In this document: positions 40,201 to 52,440 of the stretch, one piece after another
Numbering within the stretch: position 1 is the stretch's first letter
Layout: every line of letters begins with the position of its first letter
NCBI GenBank assembly: GCA_946965045.2
Contig: OX337239.1
Location: 186,001-250,000, forward strand
DNA length: 64,000 bases
Direction: 5' to 3'
Source: Epithemia pelagica
Taxonomy: Eukaryota; Bacillariophyta; Bacillariophyceae; Surirellales; Surirellaceae
The notes under the pieces: model-generated
What the model was told of the DNA's origin: nothing
The model's database searches: none
What the model saw: the letters and a program-made list of their open reading frames with translations, nothing else
Program-made: the position numbers and the translations under genes

Positions 40201-40244
40201 CGAATACTTCTAGGTAGAACTCGACCCACACACCTACAACCAGA
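37237..40244. other. Long spacer before the PI4-kinase gene
   Basis: No gene could be supported. Long frames exist on both strands (for example about 200 codons at 39013-39651 minus and 39163-39774 plus), but they overlap each other, have low-complexity or unbalanced composition and match nothing I know. CTAGGTAG-type words occur near 38400, 38725, 38970, 39013 and 40208. The last 150 bp, rich in GAGA, is the likely 5' leader of the kinase. Confidence 0.45.
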
Positions 40245-43200
40245 ATGGCCTTTTTAATTCCAGCCGTAATTGCCTTGGTCTGCGATGGAGCCGTCCTTTC
40301 CTTGCATCGAATGGGGCGTCACCAAGACGACCATGACGATGAGTCGAATCCGGACTCGACCACCACCCAAGGTACGCAAAAACCACAAAAACACGCACCT
40401 TACACAAACGTGTCCATGCTGCTTGGTTGAGAATGGTTTATTGTTGTGGAGGCATTCCCGAACGGATGGGGCTGCCGTATTCGGGGAGTATATGCGACTA
40501 CCTAGAAACCTATTTCTGGTTGTGAGGTTGCCCCAGCAACCGAATAGACAAACTCCATGCGCACCCATCTCATGTTGTGTTTGTGTTTTTGATTTCCTTG
40601 CATTCTTGTTGTTGCCATGATACGGTTGTTGTTGCTGCTGTTATTGTTGTTGTTCTTATTTTGTTTCGGGTTCTCTCGTATTCTATTGTAGTTTATTTTT
40701 GGGTGGGCAATTATTACTTGGTCCCCCTGGCCGTGTGTCGCATGGCCGCCTTGGTGGGTCCCTTCTTGTTTCATTCCTATACGGGCACGGCGGTCCGCTT
40801 TCCCAAACTCTATCAAGCCTTGTATGGCATGACAGCCGTCTTGGTGACCATTCACATGATGGGATTGCTCTTGCTCAACCCACAATCCCTCGAATCCATT
40901 TTACCCCTCGAACTCGTATCTTCGTTCGGGACGTCCAATAACAACAACCATCACGACACGAATGACAATCCAGATTCGCACAATGAGACTACCCTATTGA
41001 CGGTTCGATCCTTGTTGTTTCAACAATCCCCACTGGAGGAGTGGCATTCGTCGTATCAGGATGATCATGCTCATCGTCTCTTGTTGCAGCATTTGCATGC
41101 CCTGCGACGCGTGTGGTGGATGCTCGTCTTTTCGGCGGTATCGACGGCTTGTCATTTGGCAGTGTTAAATCATGTCACGAGTACCGCGCCCTCCTGGCGG
41201 GACGTGCATCCCAAACACCACCGACCACGACAACCCCAATCCGTCTACTTTGCCCTGCGCAGTCGACGGAAACGACACGAACAAGTACTGCAACGACGAC
41301 GCCAACGGCAGCGACAAGCTGCCGCCGCAGCCGGAAGCGATCCGGAAACAGGACATGAGTGGGATCATCCCCTGTCGGACGACTACGACGATGATGAGGA
41401 ATGGGACGATGGCAGTGACAATGATGAGGAAGAACCGGCCTTGGTACATGCCGTCAATGGTACGAGATATTTATATTTCAAACAATTGTGTCATGACTTT
41501 GGAAGAAAAGCCTTCTCACGTACACCATCCATGCGTGTTTATCTTTTGTCGTGGCCCTTGCTTTTTTCGACTCCTTTTCTTTTGTTCTTTTCTTTTTTGT
41601 CCGTGGACGACGTTTGTTATAGAATTCTTGGTGGATGTGCAAGGTCGTTTGCGTCGTGCCAAGCAAGAATGGTCCAAACGGTTGGATGACTTTGCGCGTC
41701 ATCGCATGCCCGAGTCGGCATCCATCTCGGCCGCTGCTGCCGCCACCACGTCGTCGTCCCCGGCTCCCTCGCGATCCCTTTGGAACAACCACAACAACCA
41801 TCATTATTCGCATCACCACAATCATCCTCACAATCCCTTTCGAGTCTTGCTCCAATTGTTTGCCGAACAAGAAGATGTCTTTGACAATGGCTTGTTGTCG
41901 GCCGCCTTTGAATGGGACGAGGGACAATCCCTCACCTTTTTGGTACCACAACTCTTGTCCTTTTTGTTGCATGGAGCCACGACCTCGTCGGAACGATTGG
42001 AAGACTGGATTTTACAGCAGTGTCGCACCAATATTCGGTTTGCCCACAAGTGCTATTGGTTTTTGCGGGCCTGGTGTCTCGAAGTACCCAGTAATGGTGG
42101 CACCGGAGCCAGTGGCAGTAGTGGAGGACCGCAAACCTTTTTGAGCATGTCGCGAGAAAATTCCGGATCGCAATTGAGTGCCCTCGATTCCACCGCCGAA
42201 CTCGAAAGTAGTAGTATGTATCTGGATCAACCGGCCGTGTCAGAACGACCTCCAACGACCACCGGCACTACGACTGTGGATTCCAGTGTCACGTCGCTGT
42301 GTCGACCTTCGGGCGATGCCGCCACGACGACTGCGGCTGCGGCCGCCGCCGCGGACAATGACAAATTCATGCCCCAAGAACGAGCCATGATTGAACGTCT
42401 CATGTTACGGGTCAAGGAATGTGGAGAATCGGCCGTGCGCAGTTTGGAATTCCACAACAATCACAATACTACACTGTCGTCCTGGTCCTCCTCGACAACG
42501 TCTTCTTCTTCTGCTAATACGTCGTTTGGTACGAGACACTTGGTCGAACGGGGTGCCATTCCCATGGATCCCATGACGGGACGGCCCTCCCAACGTCATT
42601 TGGAAAACATGACGGCACCACCGGCGTGGGGGTTTCGACCCCGGACTCGTCCAACCACTACTACGACGGACCACTCCACGGCGTCGGGATCAGGCGATTC
42701 GACGGAACAATTTGACAAGACGCCGCAATTCTTGGACGCTCTCATTTACATTGCCGAGGTCCTCTTTACGGTCCCCCGCGAAACCCGCAAGGACGAATTG
42801 CACAATTTGTTACGACAATTGGAATGTGAATTGTTGCCCGACAATGCCGTCTATGTCCCCGGTCATTCATCCTTGGGACGGGTCTGGCGCGTCGCCGTTC
42901 CCGAATGTATCCCCATTTCCACCAAGGAACGAGTTCCCTGTATCGTGGCCTTGGAAGTCGTGCATTGGCCCACGCAAGATACTACCAGCATTGGGAACAA
43001 CAGTAGAACTGGCAATGGATCTAATACAATAGCCAATGGTGGTGTTGGTGGTGGCGTGACATCTCCTTCGACTCCCGATGGAACCACAACCGAAACGTCG
43101 TCTTCGTGGAGTTTGTTGGATTTTCCCAAACGGTTTTCCCTGTCGGAACGAACCGATAGTGGTGATAGAAGTGGCAGTGGGAGACCCTCCTGGACCGCCG

Positions 43201-45155
43201 AAGCAATCTTGTCCAATCCAGGCTCGTTACGACACATGGTCTCCTCCTCGGATCCAAACCACGGTGCGAGGAGGACTGCCGACGAAACAACAGCAGCAGC
43301 AGGAGATGGTGGTACAACTACCACCACAACAACCGGAACCGCAAGAACCAAGTATCCGAGTCCCAATACGAGTACTCTCATGGACTATTCGACTGCAACC
43401 GCGTCATCCTTGTTCCCTCATCCATTGCGATCAACGTCGGCATCCTCCCCGCACCTTCCTTCTCACAATCATCATCATCACATGTCCGAAGCAGAATTGG
43501 TCCTGGACTGGAGGCATCGTCCTCGAAACCCACTTCGTCTGGTACCCCTCATCAATCGGGTCGGAGAAACCATGAAGGGGACCATGGATCGAGTCAAAAC
43601 GACCATGCAAGAACGATTCAATGATTTGAGGGATCGCGATCATGCCGTCAATGAAGAATTGCAAAGTTTGACGCAAATCCAAGGAACCTCATCGACCATG
43701 AATGATGAGGACGACGATCTGCAAGATGACACCAACCATGACGAAGATATTGGTGTTGGTGGTGGTGTTGGTCTCGACCAGGAGTACAACGTTGGCCTTG
43801 GAGTAATCAATGGGACTCCCCAGTCCCTCGATCCACGCTCGTCGCTCGACAATGCCCGAAGTAGTAACCACCACAATGGTGGTGGAGATCGATTGGCTCC
43901 GCCTCCTCCTCCACCACCCCCTCCACCCATGGGACAATGGTCTTCGCCAGCCATTGGATCGGCGACACACCGCAAACGTGCCCCGTCCGCATCTCCAGCC
44001 AGTTCCACCAGCAGCAGTAATACTACGACTCTTCGACACCGATCCAGCAAACTGGATGGTCACAGCAGTCACAAACGTCGGAAAAGTGCTGGCAATGGCA
44101 TTGCCCTTCCCTATGGATCCGGGGATGACAATGACAAGAGCCGCCGCCATGGTGGTGGTGGTGGGGACGCATCCATGCCGTCGTCGACCAGTGTTGTAAT
44201 GGGAGGACTCGAGACGACGACGACGACAAGTGTAGCGGCTGCCGCTGCCGCGGCCGCCGCATCTTTGAAACCGCCCCCCGTGGTCTTTCGGGAAAGTTGG
44301 CACGTGAAGCAAGAACGCATCCGACAAACTTCGGCCTATGGATCTCATCCTGGATGGCGATTGGCTCCCATTCTCATCAAGGCCAATGACGACTTGAGAC
44401 AAGAAGAATTGGCCTCCCAACTCATTTATCGCATGGCGTCCATTTTGGCCCGGGAAAAAGTGCCCGTGTGGTTGTGTCCCTACGAAATCATTGCCTTGAC
44501 CGATCGAGCCGGACTCATTGAGGCCATTCCCGATACCATTAGCATTGATTCTTTGAAACGGAATGATCCCAACTTTACCAATCTACGTAACTTTTTCATG
44601 GATCATTACGGCGAAGGAACCGAAGAGTTGTCCGATGCCAAGGCCAATTTTGTGGAGAGTCTGGCCGCCTATTCCATGGTGTGTTTCTTGTTGCAAATCA
44701 AGGATCGACACAATGGCAACATTTTGATTGATAGTCGCGGACACGTGATTCACATTGACTTTGGCTTTTTTTTCTTGTCCTCCCCGGGCAAGAATGCCGG
44801 TTTTGAATCGGCCCCCTTCAAGTTGACGCGTGATTTCATGCAAGTCATGGACGGTCCGCACAGTCACTTGTTTCATGTCTTTCGAGAATTGTGCGTCCGA
44901 TCCTTTTTGGCCTTGCGCAAGCATTGTATGGAAATTATTGTCTTGGTGGAAATGATTCAGGCCGGCAATGAACAATTGCCCTGTTTTCGGGGTCGACCGG
45001 ATCGAGCCATTGCCGCCTTGCGCGAACGCTTTCGATTGGATCTCAACGATCGAGCCTGTCGCGAATATGTCCACTCCTTGGTCGATGACAGTATGGAAAA
45101 TTGGCGAACGGACTGGTACGATCGGTATCAAAAGTACTTTGTCGGTGTCTTGTAA
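40245..45155 (+). CDS. Phosphatidylinositol 4-kinase (type III beta-like) with membrane-spanning N-terminus
   Basis: Exons 40245-40371, 40692-41459 and 41623-45155 (introns of 320 and 163 bp, both phase 1) sum to 4428 nt, giving 1475 residues. The catalytic part (about 1205-1475) has WRLAPILIKANDDLRQEELA, the catalytic loop DRHNGN (1326-1331), the metal-binding HIDFGF (D1344) and C-terminal NWRTDWYDRYQKYFVG, as in PI4KB/Pik1. A lipid-kinase helical segment lies at about 300-430 (FRVLLQLFAEQEDVFDNGLL, CYWFLRAWCLE). The middle is a long low-complexity linker with Pro, His, Ser and Ala runs. Residues 1-20 and about 43-110 plus about 205-225 are hydrophobic (MAFLIPAVIALVCDGAVLSL, MTAVLVTIHMMGLLLL, WWMLVFSAVSTACHLAVL), suggesting four or more membrane spans, which is unusual for this family. 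The product would be PI4P on Golgi or endosomal membranes. Confidence 0.9.
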
Positions 45156-45986
45156 TACTATAGTCTAGGTAGTTGTAACGTGCCGAGGAGTCGCTGGAAC
45201 GTTTGCCACTGGCATGTATGTGTCTATGTGGATCATCAGGATGCGAATTGCTGGTCATTGCACTGGGATGATGTATACGGAGAGAATACGTCTTCGTGTG
45301 GTTGCTGATTTTGCCTATGGATGATTGCTTCTTTTGGATTGTTTGTAATGCTAGATAGAACTGGTGTTTTGCGGCTGTAGAATCATTTCCCAAGCTACTC
45401 CTAGGAGTATTAGCGAGAGCATAGAGTTTATTCCACCATTGGCGGGATTGGAAGTAGTGGGTAGATCCGAGTCGCTTGTAGATCGCCAAAGAACTTCGTC
45501 TGGCCTTCCGTCGTCTTCTCCGTCTGTCCATATGTGTGCCTCCAGTTTGGGGGAACACACAACAGACGACAAAAAAGAAAACAAGAAAAAAGAGAGACAA
45601 GTGGAACCACATGGACCACCATCTGCACCAAGGAACAGATGCAACTGCACCATTGACAGCAAAGCGAAGAATCCTCCGCCACCGAAAGATTCGGTTGCTT
45701 TCCATACGGCAACAAAGAAGCAACGAAGCAGCCCCACTCCTCTGCGAGCTAACCGCTTAGGAGTCACACTCTCGTATAGACAGTAAATTAATTATCAGAA
45801 AAGCAGCCAGTTGGTACACTCCGACACACAAGACCAGATCCCATCGACGAGCGATATCGATATCTTCCGATCCATCGCTCTCCAGTTATAAAACACTCGA
45901 CGGCCATTTCGTTTCGTCGTCGTCTTGTTCTTCTTCTTCTTTTCTTCGTTGTTTGCTTCTTGTTCGATCCTCGATTCATCATTATC
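45156..45986. other. Intergenic spacer between PI4-kinase and phosphofructokinase
   Basis: No gene is seen; the minus-strand frames are low quality. CTAGGTAG near 45166-45173 and CTACTCCTAGGAGTA near 45394-45408 are short palindromic words also found elsewhere in spacers. The last 100 bp (TC-rich, TCGTCGTCGTC, TTCTTCTTC) is the probable promoter/leader of the downstream gene. Confidence 0.5.
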
Positions 45987-47561
45987 ATGTCGGCGGCCGA
46001 ACTGACTCCTCTCAAGGGCACCTTTGTCAATGTGGCCATGATGACTTCGGGTGGATTGGCGCCCTGTTTGAGTGCCAGTATTGCCCAATTGGTATCGGCC
46101 TGGATCCAGGCCTTGGAACGGGGCGAAATTACCGGTGTGGCCTTTACCTTTTACCTCGGTGGGTACAAGGGTTTGTTGACGGGCACGTCCGTGACCATTA
46201 CCAACGAACAGGCCAAGGCGCAAATTGATACGCTCAATCACTTGGGTGGTTCCCCCATTGGCAATTCGCGCGTCAAGGTACGTACGACAAATGACAACAA
46301 GGAGATGGGAACGGCGGCACACCAGGACAATGACAATCATACGAAATGACTCTCTCTCTCTCTCTCTGTCATTCTCACACGTTTTCTGTTTTGGTCCTCG
46401 GTTGTTTGTTGCTTGTTGTTTTTAGTTGACCAATGTGGAGGATTGCATCAAGCGTGGCTACGTCAAGGAGGGCGATACACCCTTGGAAGTGGCCGCCCAG
46501 CAATTGCTCAAGGATCAAATTCATGTCTTGCATACCATTGGAGGCGATGATACCAATACCCAAGCCGCGCAATTGTCCGCCTACTTGTTGGAAAAACATG
46601 CCGGCAAGGTGATTGTCATTGGCATGCCCAAGGTACGCCGTACATGATTATTTGTGGTTCTGAACCAACCAACCGCGCAAGAGGTGGCATTGTACACTCA
46701 CAGACACTTGTGTTCTTGTTTGGTTTCATGCTCCTTGGCTTCTATTGTTCTCCCACTACTACTACCTATTGTTGTCTATATTAGACGATTGACAATGACG
46801 TGTATCCGATTCGTCAAACCTTTGGCGCGCAAACGGCGGCCGAACAGGGCGCTCTCTTTTTTGCCAATGTCGTGAATGAATGTTCGGCCTCACCGCGCAT
46901 GTTGATTTTGCACGAATGCATGGGCCGGGACAGTGGCTACTTGACGGCCGCCACGGCCTTGGAATATCGCAAACGCTTGGCGGCGCAACATGCGCAAGGC
47001 TTGTTTGGATTGTCGGCCCTGCCCTATGCCACGCAGGCGGCCCGCGATGTTCATGCCATTTGGATTCCCGAACTCAAACTGGACCTCTTGGCCGAAGGCG
47101 AACGTTTGAAAAAGATTATGGATACGACGGGTTGTGTCAATGTCTTTTTTGGCGAAGGCACGGGCGTGCAAGAAATTGTCGCCGACATGACCAGTCGTGG
47201 CGAAGATGTGCCCCGCGATGCCTTTGGTCATGTCGCCTTGGCCAAGATTAATCCCGGCCAATACTTTTCCCAGCACTTGGCCAAGGCTGTGGGTGCCGAA
47301 AAGACGTTGGTGCAAAAATCGGGATACTTTGCCCGATCGGCCGCCGCCAATGACTTTGATGTCAGTTTGATTGGCCAATGTGCCGTGGAAGGTGTTCAGA
47401 GTGCCATTGCCGAGGGCAAGTCGGGATGCATGGGACAAGATGAAGACAAGGACGGCTTTCCTGTACGGGCCATTGAATTTGAACGCATCAAGGGACACAA
47501 ACCCTTTGATATGAGTCAAACCTGGTTCCAACAAATGCTCAAGGAAATTGGACAAATGTAG
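45987..47561 (+). CDS. Pyrophosphate-type 6-phosphofructokinase
   Basis: Exons 45987-46277, 46426-46632 and 46785-47561 (introns of 148 and 152 bp, all phase 0) sum to 1275 nt, giving 424 residues. The enzyme phosphorylates fructose 6-phosphate at C1, the glycolytic branch step. Motifs are MTSGGLAPCLSASI near the N-terminus, GGDDTNT (136-142), KTIDNDVYP (166-174), MGRDSGYLTA (212-221) and GEGTGVQE. The second Asp in GGDD, where ATP enzymes have Gly, points to PPi as phosphoryl donor; this is family knowledge, not tested here. There is no obvious targeting peptide, so the enzyme is probably cytosolic. The length is typical of the short, bacterial-like PPi-PFK type. The reading frame uses strongly biased codons, consistent with high expression. 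Confidence 0.9.
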
Positions 47562-48144
47562 TAACACCACACACACACATTTTCCGTGGATCTCTCTCTC
47601 TCTCTACATATATATATATATACACGGACGGCATGCGACGACGACCCTGAATTGTGTGACACACATTATGGGAACCAAACCATTCGTCTATACTACTCTC
47701 TAGTAAATACCTCCTTGTCGTATCGTATACCTGTTTCCTCGCGCCCGACAACGGTTTCCGAGCGTTGCCGCAATGGTAGGAGAGTATGCCATTGTGGTCC
47801 GCGTCCTCTATGTAGATATTCGTTAGAAGTCCAACCATCATAGTCGTCAGTGCCCCAACAAAAGGCATTCTTCTTGTACATATATTCTAGGAGTACCGAG
47901 TAGAGAGCCTTGCACACGTTTGTACAAAGGTGTATGTACCAGGATTTGAACCGTATGCTCCCAAAGTCCTTGGAATGGGACCGACCACCCCCAAGCGGCA
48001 AACCGATACACAAGGACGACAGCCTCCTGTAGTGGTTTGTCGGGTGTAGGATCCGTTCCGGATATCCTCATTGTGCCAACGTTTGGAATCCACAACCACA
48101 CACGGATTACGCGCATTTCCATGCACCAAAAGATAGAGATAGGG

Positions 48145-48171
48145 ATAGAGAGAGAGAGAGAGAGAGATAGC

Positions 48172-48221
<50 letters not shown>
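48145..48221. repeat. (GA)n microsatellite
   Basis: GA dinucleotides run with two short GATAG interruptions over about 75 bp, in the spacer after the phosphofructokinase gene (47562-48386). I see no gene in the rest of that spacer. Confidence 0.95.
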
Positions 48222-48224
<3 letters not shown>

Positions 48225-48386
48225 GGGGACCAAACGCGTTTGGTCCCTGTCCATTGGTCACGACGTACCAACCTCTTGGGCGAACATGAATGCATGGACC
48301 GTTACTCAAAGTTGTTGCTAGCTATACAGAGCTCCAAATGTCCATGAAATGACCGTACTGTGCCCTATTAGTTTATGGAGTAGGTA

Positions 48387-49575
48387 CTAGTGGCCATGAC
48401 CAAGGCCCAATCGGAACTGGTCAATGATGCGTTGCGGCTGCTCCAAGAGTCGACGAAAGCACCATGAATTCTTGTCCACTATGGACAATGTTACACAACC
48501 CGGATTGCCAAATTCACTAATCACGGCCACTTTCGTGTCAATCCTCACCAAAGTGCTGCTGAAGCCATTATTCTCAGTGTATGGGAGATTCCACGCATGG
48601 TGGCGGTGCGATGTATTCAAGACTTGTATGATATAGCTTTCTTGGGTGTCACTGTAGATTCCCAACACCAGCAAACAGGATCCCACGGCAACCGCTCCGT
48701 TAAGAGTACTTGGGACGGAAAGTACCAATTCCGAATGAGTGGTCCAACTAGACAAGGAGGACATGACTGTACTATTAGTAGTAGAAGCAGTCTCCTCCTT
48801 TGTGTCACCCTTGTCACAAGGCTTTTCAAAATTCCAATACTCCACAGAGTCAAGGACGTCGTCGACCCCATCTTCACAGCCTCCAACGACAAATATTCGG
48901 TGACCAATGACCGCACTGGCACACCACACTCGTGGAACGTTCATGGATGGTCCCTCCATGACGGTGTGGTTGCTGGTATCCAAATATCCACCGACGCCAA
49001 GTCTTGCCATGTCCACGGGCCGTCGACACCACTAAATTCCCAGTTCCTTCCACCCATGATGACAATGTAGCGATCGTGAACCGCAACCGCACAACATCCG
49101 TCTCGTCCAGATGATAGTCGACAGTTTAACGTCGTCCAATGGTGGCTCTCCTGTGTGATGATACTGCTTGCTAGCAAATCTTGAACGCCAATGCGTTCTA
49201 TATCATGCAATGAGCATTCTCGATCGTTTCCTCCCAAGACATAAATGCCACCATTGCAGACAACAGCGGCAAGATCTTCACGATTCTTGTTCAGGCGAGG
49301 TCCTTCTCGCCATCGCCTTTGGGCTCTGCCAGATTCAATACATGAACGGAATTGGTGGAATTAGGAATGGTATTTCGGGTTGGATCATATTGGCCCAACA
49401 CGAGAACCGTTTGGTTGGTCGTCGTAGTTGCAGTAGTGTTCGGATGATTGAGAACAACCGCAGTAAGTAGGTTATCCCATCCACCTGGAAGAGGAGGCCA
49501 GTTGGTTGTGTTCCATTCGTCGTCAAAAAGGACAAGGCCCGACTGCCATGCTTGCTCTTGCAGTGTCATGGTCAT
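48387..49575 (-). pseudogene. Kelch family A copy 3, two frameshifts
   Basis: The start MTMTLQEQAWQSGLVLFDDE at 49575 and the C-terminus SIVDKNSWCFRRLLEQ match copies 1 and 2. The N-terminal frame breaks near 49310, where the family has LAERQRQWREGP and this copy reads LAEPKGDGEKDLA then stop. The next frame carries ISRERIG-type sequence and YIVIMGGRNWEF. It breaks again near 48985, where a run of four T in copy 2 (GATATTTTGG) is three T here, shifting SVDILDTSNHTV. The third frame runs cleanly to 48387. Apart from these shifts the sequence is intact, so inactivation is recent, or one or both shifts are sequence errors. Orientation is opposite to copies 1 and 2, about 25 kb away. Confidence 0.85.
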
Positions 49576-49638
49576 GGTTCATTTTTTACTTTGGAACTCT
49601 TTCTTTTGCTAATCTAGGCTGACTACGTGGCAGCGCAC

Positions 49639-49700
49639 GGGTGGGGGGGGGGATCTGTGGTGTCATTTAACCAGAACGGCGTGTACAGTGGGGGGGGGGG
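49639..49700. repeat. Two poly-G runs
   Basis: Runs of about ten G occur near 49643-49652 and 49690-49700, 38 bp apart, just upstream of the kelch pseudogene start. They are length-error-prone positions and possible G-quadruplex components. Confidence 0.85.
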
Positions 49701-49861
49701 TACTCGTACGTTGGTCGCGGAGGGAGAAAGGTTCACATTGAAGATACTTTTCTGAAAAGGACATATATATTAGAAAGAGAGTGAACGTCACGTCGGGATT
49801 GATGCGACTTAAAAGCGAGCGGCGTGGAGCTACAAATGGAGAAGGCCGTAATATAGCATCA

Positions 49862-50020
49862 CCACAACATTTTGAAATCCAGTTATTGAGTAAATACAAT
49901 ATAGGGATTTCGTCCTACCATACCAACCGTTTCCACTGTGGTGGTGTATATTGCAGAGGAATGACGACTCACTACGCTTATACTCTCCTAATTTATGATA
50001 GGTGAGTGAGTGAGTGCCAA
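49862..50020 (-). repeat. 5' module shared by kelch family A genes (copy 3, inverted)
   Basis: On the minus strand the order is GGCACTCACTCACCTAT-like, GTGAGTCGTCATTCCTCT, CACCACCACAG, GGTTGGTATGG, AGGACGAAATCCCTAT and CTCAATAACTGGATTTC, the same as 21314-21480. It lies 290 bp upstream of the copy 3 start, so the duplication that moved this kelch gene carried its upstream region with it. Confidence 0.8.
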
Positions 50021-50109
50021 AGAAGAAACATCCACAGTGTGCACAAAAGGACAGTGGTGTAATAGCTGGTGTCCAAGATTTCTCGACTCGTCGTTTTTGT
50101 GGAGTTTCA

Positions 50110-51320
50110 TCAGGGAAATTCATCGGGTGGGGCAATGTAAGGAAATTCAAAGGTTTCGGGGCGTGGAGTGTTGCTGCTATCGTCGTCCTCCACCACTTGT
50201 TCGGCTCCCACCATGATCATTAATAAAAAGGGTTCGTACACAAAGGGATTGTCCACCACCAGGTCCCATTCCAATCGAGTCGTATTGCAAACAACGGAAG
50301 TAGTTTTGTCATTCACCGCCTCGGCCGCCACGTGAGGAGGACAGAGGGTTTGACCCTGCGTCCAGTCCGAAATGAGCGTGGCTTGCGGCGTGGTAAAATT
50401 GGCCAAGGCACGTGCATTGGCAATGGTCACGGCCTGTTCGCCCCGCGCCTCGACAAACACTTGAATGGTCATGCGACAAATGGGTGTGGCGACATAAATG
50501 GCTGTGGCTTGGCCTGGCATTTGAAAAAAGACAACTTGATGGGCTCCAAACACATTGAGAATGTACAGCGGATTGGTACACGACGAATCAAAGCGGACAT
50601 CTTGCAACAATATCGAATCGTCACGGACCGTGGCATTGGCCGGCCACATACGAATTTGCGTCCGATTCGGCAAGGGTTGACGATTGTCAAACAAAAAGTA
50701 CAAACTGTCTTCTTGCACAATGCCCTGAAAGAGTGGCGGCAAAGCATTGCCAGCGGAACCACCTGGAGCATCGCCCGGATCGGCATTGGCCACAATATAG
50801 GCCGATTCACCCGATCCCAAGGAGGGAATGCCACCATAAATGCCCACATTTTGCGGAAAATCGGTACAGGTATAATCTTGAATGGGTTGCGAGGTAAAGT
50901 TGTTGAACGCGCAATCGCCACCGCGAAACAAGAACCCGGTCAAAAAGGGTGGTTCCGTACAGACACCGTTCAAGGTCGATGCGACACAGCCTGTCAAGTA
51001 ATTCGTCATGGTAATGTCCAACCCCAGAGCCTGCGTCGGATTGGAAGAAGGACTCGTGGATGGTACAAGGGACATGGTGGGTAGGACCGAGGGGAACAAG
51101 GACTGTGTAGGAACACTGGAGGGTGTCCACGAAGGAGATGGTGTGGGAAGTGCGGTTGGATTAGTCACAGTGTCGTTGCCGTTGTTGTTGTTGTCGTTGG
51201 TTCCGTCGGGATTTGTATCGGCACCCGTACTGGCACTCGTCGTACCATTCTCTTGTTGGTCCAGGACGCATTCTGATGGTGGTCGGCCGTGCGCATCGTC
51301 CAATGAACCGAAACCACAAC
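50110..51320 (-). CDS. Secreted or surface protein with Pro/Thr-rich stalk (last exon)
   Basis: The exon begins after an acceptor TCTTGTTTAG at 51330-51321 and runs to a stop at 50110, about 403 residues; the upstream exon with a start was not found. It opens GCGFGSLDDAHGRPPSECVL, then an Asn/Asp/Thr-rich stretch and PSPSWTPSSVPTQSLFPSVL, a P-S/T stalk typical of diatom extracellular proteins. The main domain (about 280 residues) starts LDITMTNYLTGCVASTLNGV and contains paired Cys (GCVAS, GVCTE, GDCAF, YTCTDF, DSSCTN, PICRM, TLCPP, VVCNTT) and YFLFDNRQPLPNRTQIRMW. N-glycosylation sequons are frequent. I recognise the style but no named family. Extracellular location is inferred from composition. 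Confidence 0.65.
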
Positions 51321-52440
51321 CTAAACAAGAATAGAATTGTGTCTTTTCTGTAAAGAACAACATGAAACGAGATGTCACAAAGGACGATCGTTAGATTCTA
51401 GAAAGGACAGAAATTTTTGATATCGGCAACGACCATCAGAACGAGAAGATTCAATCAATGATCCAATGAAGCGATCATCTTATTGCAGAATCATTTTCTC
51501 TCTTGAAACTTACACAAACGATGCCAGATATTGCGTTATCTGTTCAGATCTCCGTCAAGATGGCCGTCTCCTTCGTTCTTCAACAGAAGCAGTACAGTGG
51601 GAGTGGGATGGGTTGTGTTTGCTATTGGAGCGTGAGTGATGAGTCTGTTTACTCTTTATGCTCATTTCTCTATTTCAAGGCAAGAGAAAACGTAGACGGC
51701 AACAATACTGCAAGAGAAATGGAAAATTGCAAGAAGCTGGTTGTTGTGGTGTGTTGAATGTCTCTCGGTGTCGTTGGATCTTCACTGGGCTCAGAAAGAT
51801 CTTTTGTGCTGTACCCTCTTTCCTATTCTATTATGACACAACGCAATCTGCTGCCCGCCTCGCTCGCAGCGATCATACTCCCTTTTCTTCCGAATGACTG
51901 AAAGTGCTTATTTCCTCTTATATGTGGGGCCCGAAAAGCGGTTCGTCTATGTGGCCCCTTGTCACAAGCGGGCTGTCCCCCCGCTCCATGATTCCGAGAG
52001 TAATGGTGCCAGGGCAGTCGGTCGACCGCACCCTAGCGGGTAGGCGCGGCAGCTGGAAGAATAGACTATTCCCTTTTTTTCTTTCCTCTTATATCTTCGT
52101 CTATTCGCACACGCTGAGCATTACCGCTTGCACACTGGTTCAAAAATTCCAAACGGAAGACTACACGAGTATGAGTGAAATGGGGTTAATGGTAGCTTCT
52201 CTTTGGCTAGCTCTATCAAACACGCTATACACGTTCAGTCTATTCATCTATAAAACATGAATCGATACAATGGAAAAGGACGAGCGTTCCGTCAAGCACT
52301 CTTGTTCCTACCTTTAGGTTCCCAGCAAACGGTGGTGCCTCTCCAAGTGGAACGAAAAGTTTGGTTTTGGTGCCAGCAAAAAAGTGTAATGATGATCAAG
52401 CTATGTAAGTTATACTTCTAGAGGTATAGTCGGACACCAC
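51321..52440. other. Spacer; probably holds the missing first exon of the upstream minus-strand gene
   Basis: A GTAAGT donor on the minus strand lies near 51512, about 190 bp from the acceptor at 51321, but no clean ATG-initiated frame leads into it. No other gene is seen. The stretch at 51920-52050 is GC-rich compared with its surroundings. Confidence 0.4.

Noticed and set aside
41172-41620. Reading the PI4-kinase frame upstream from 41172 without splicing
   Set aside because: That frame is a shifted shadow of exon 2 and runs through the intron; the spliced model restores phase and gives a coherent protein.
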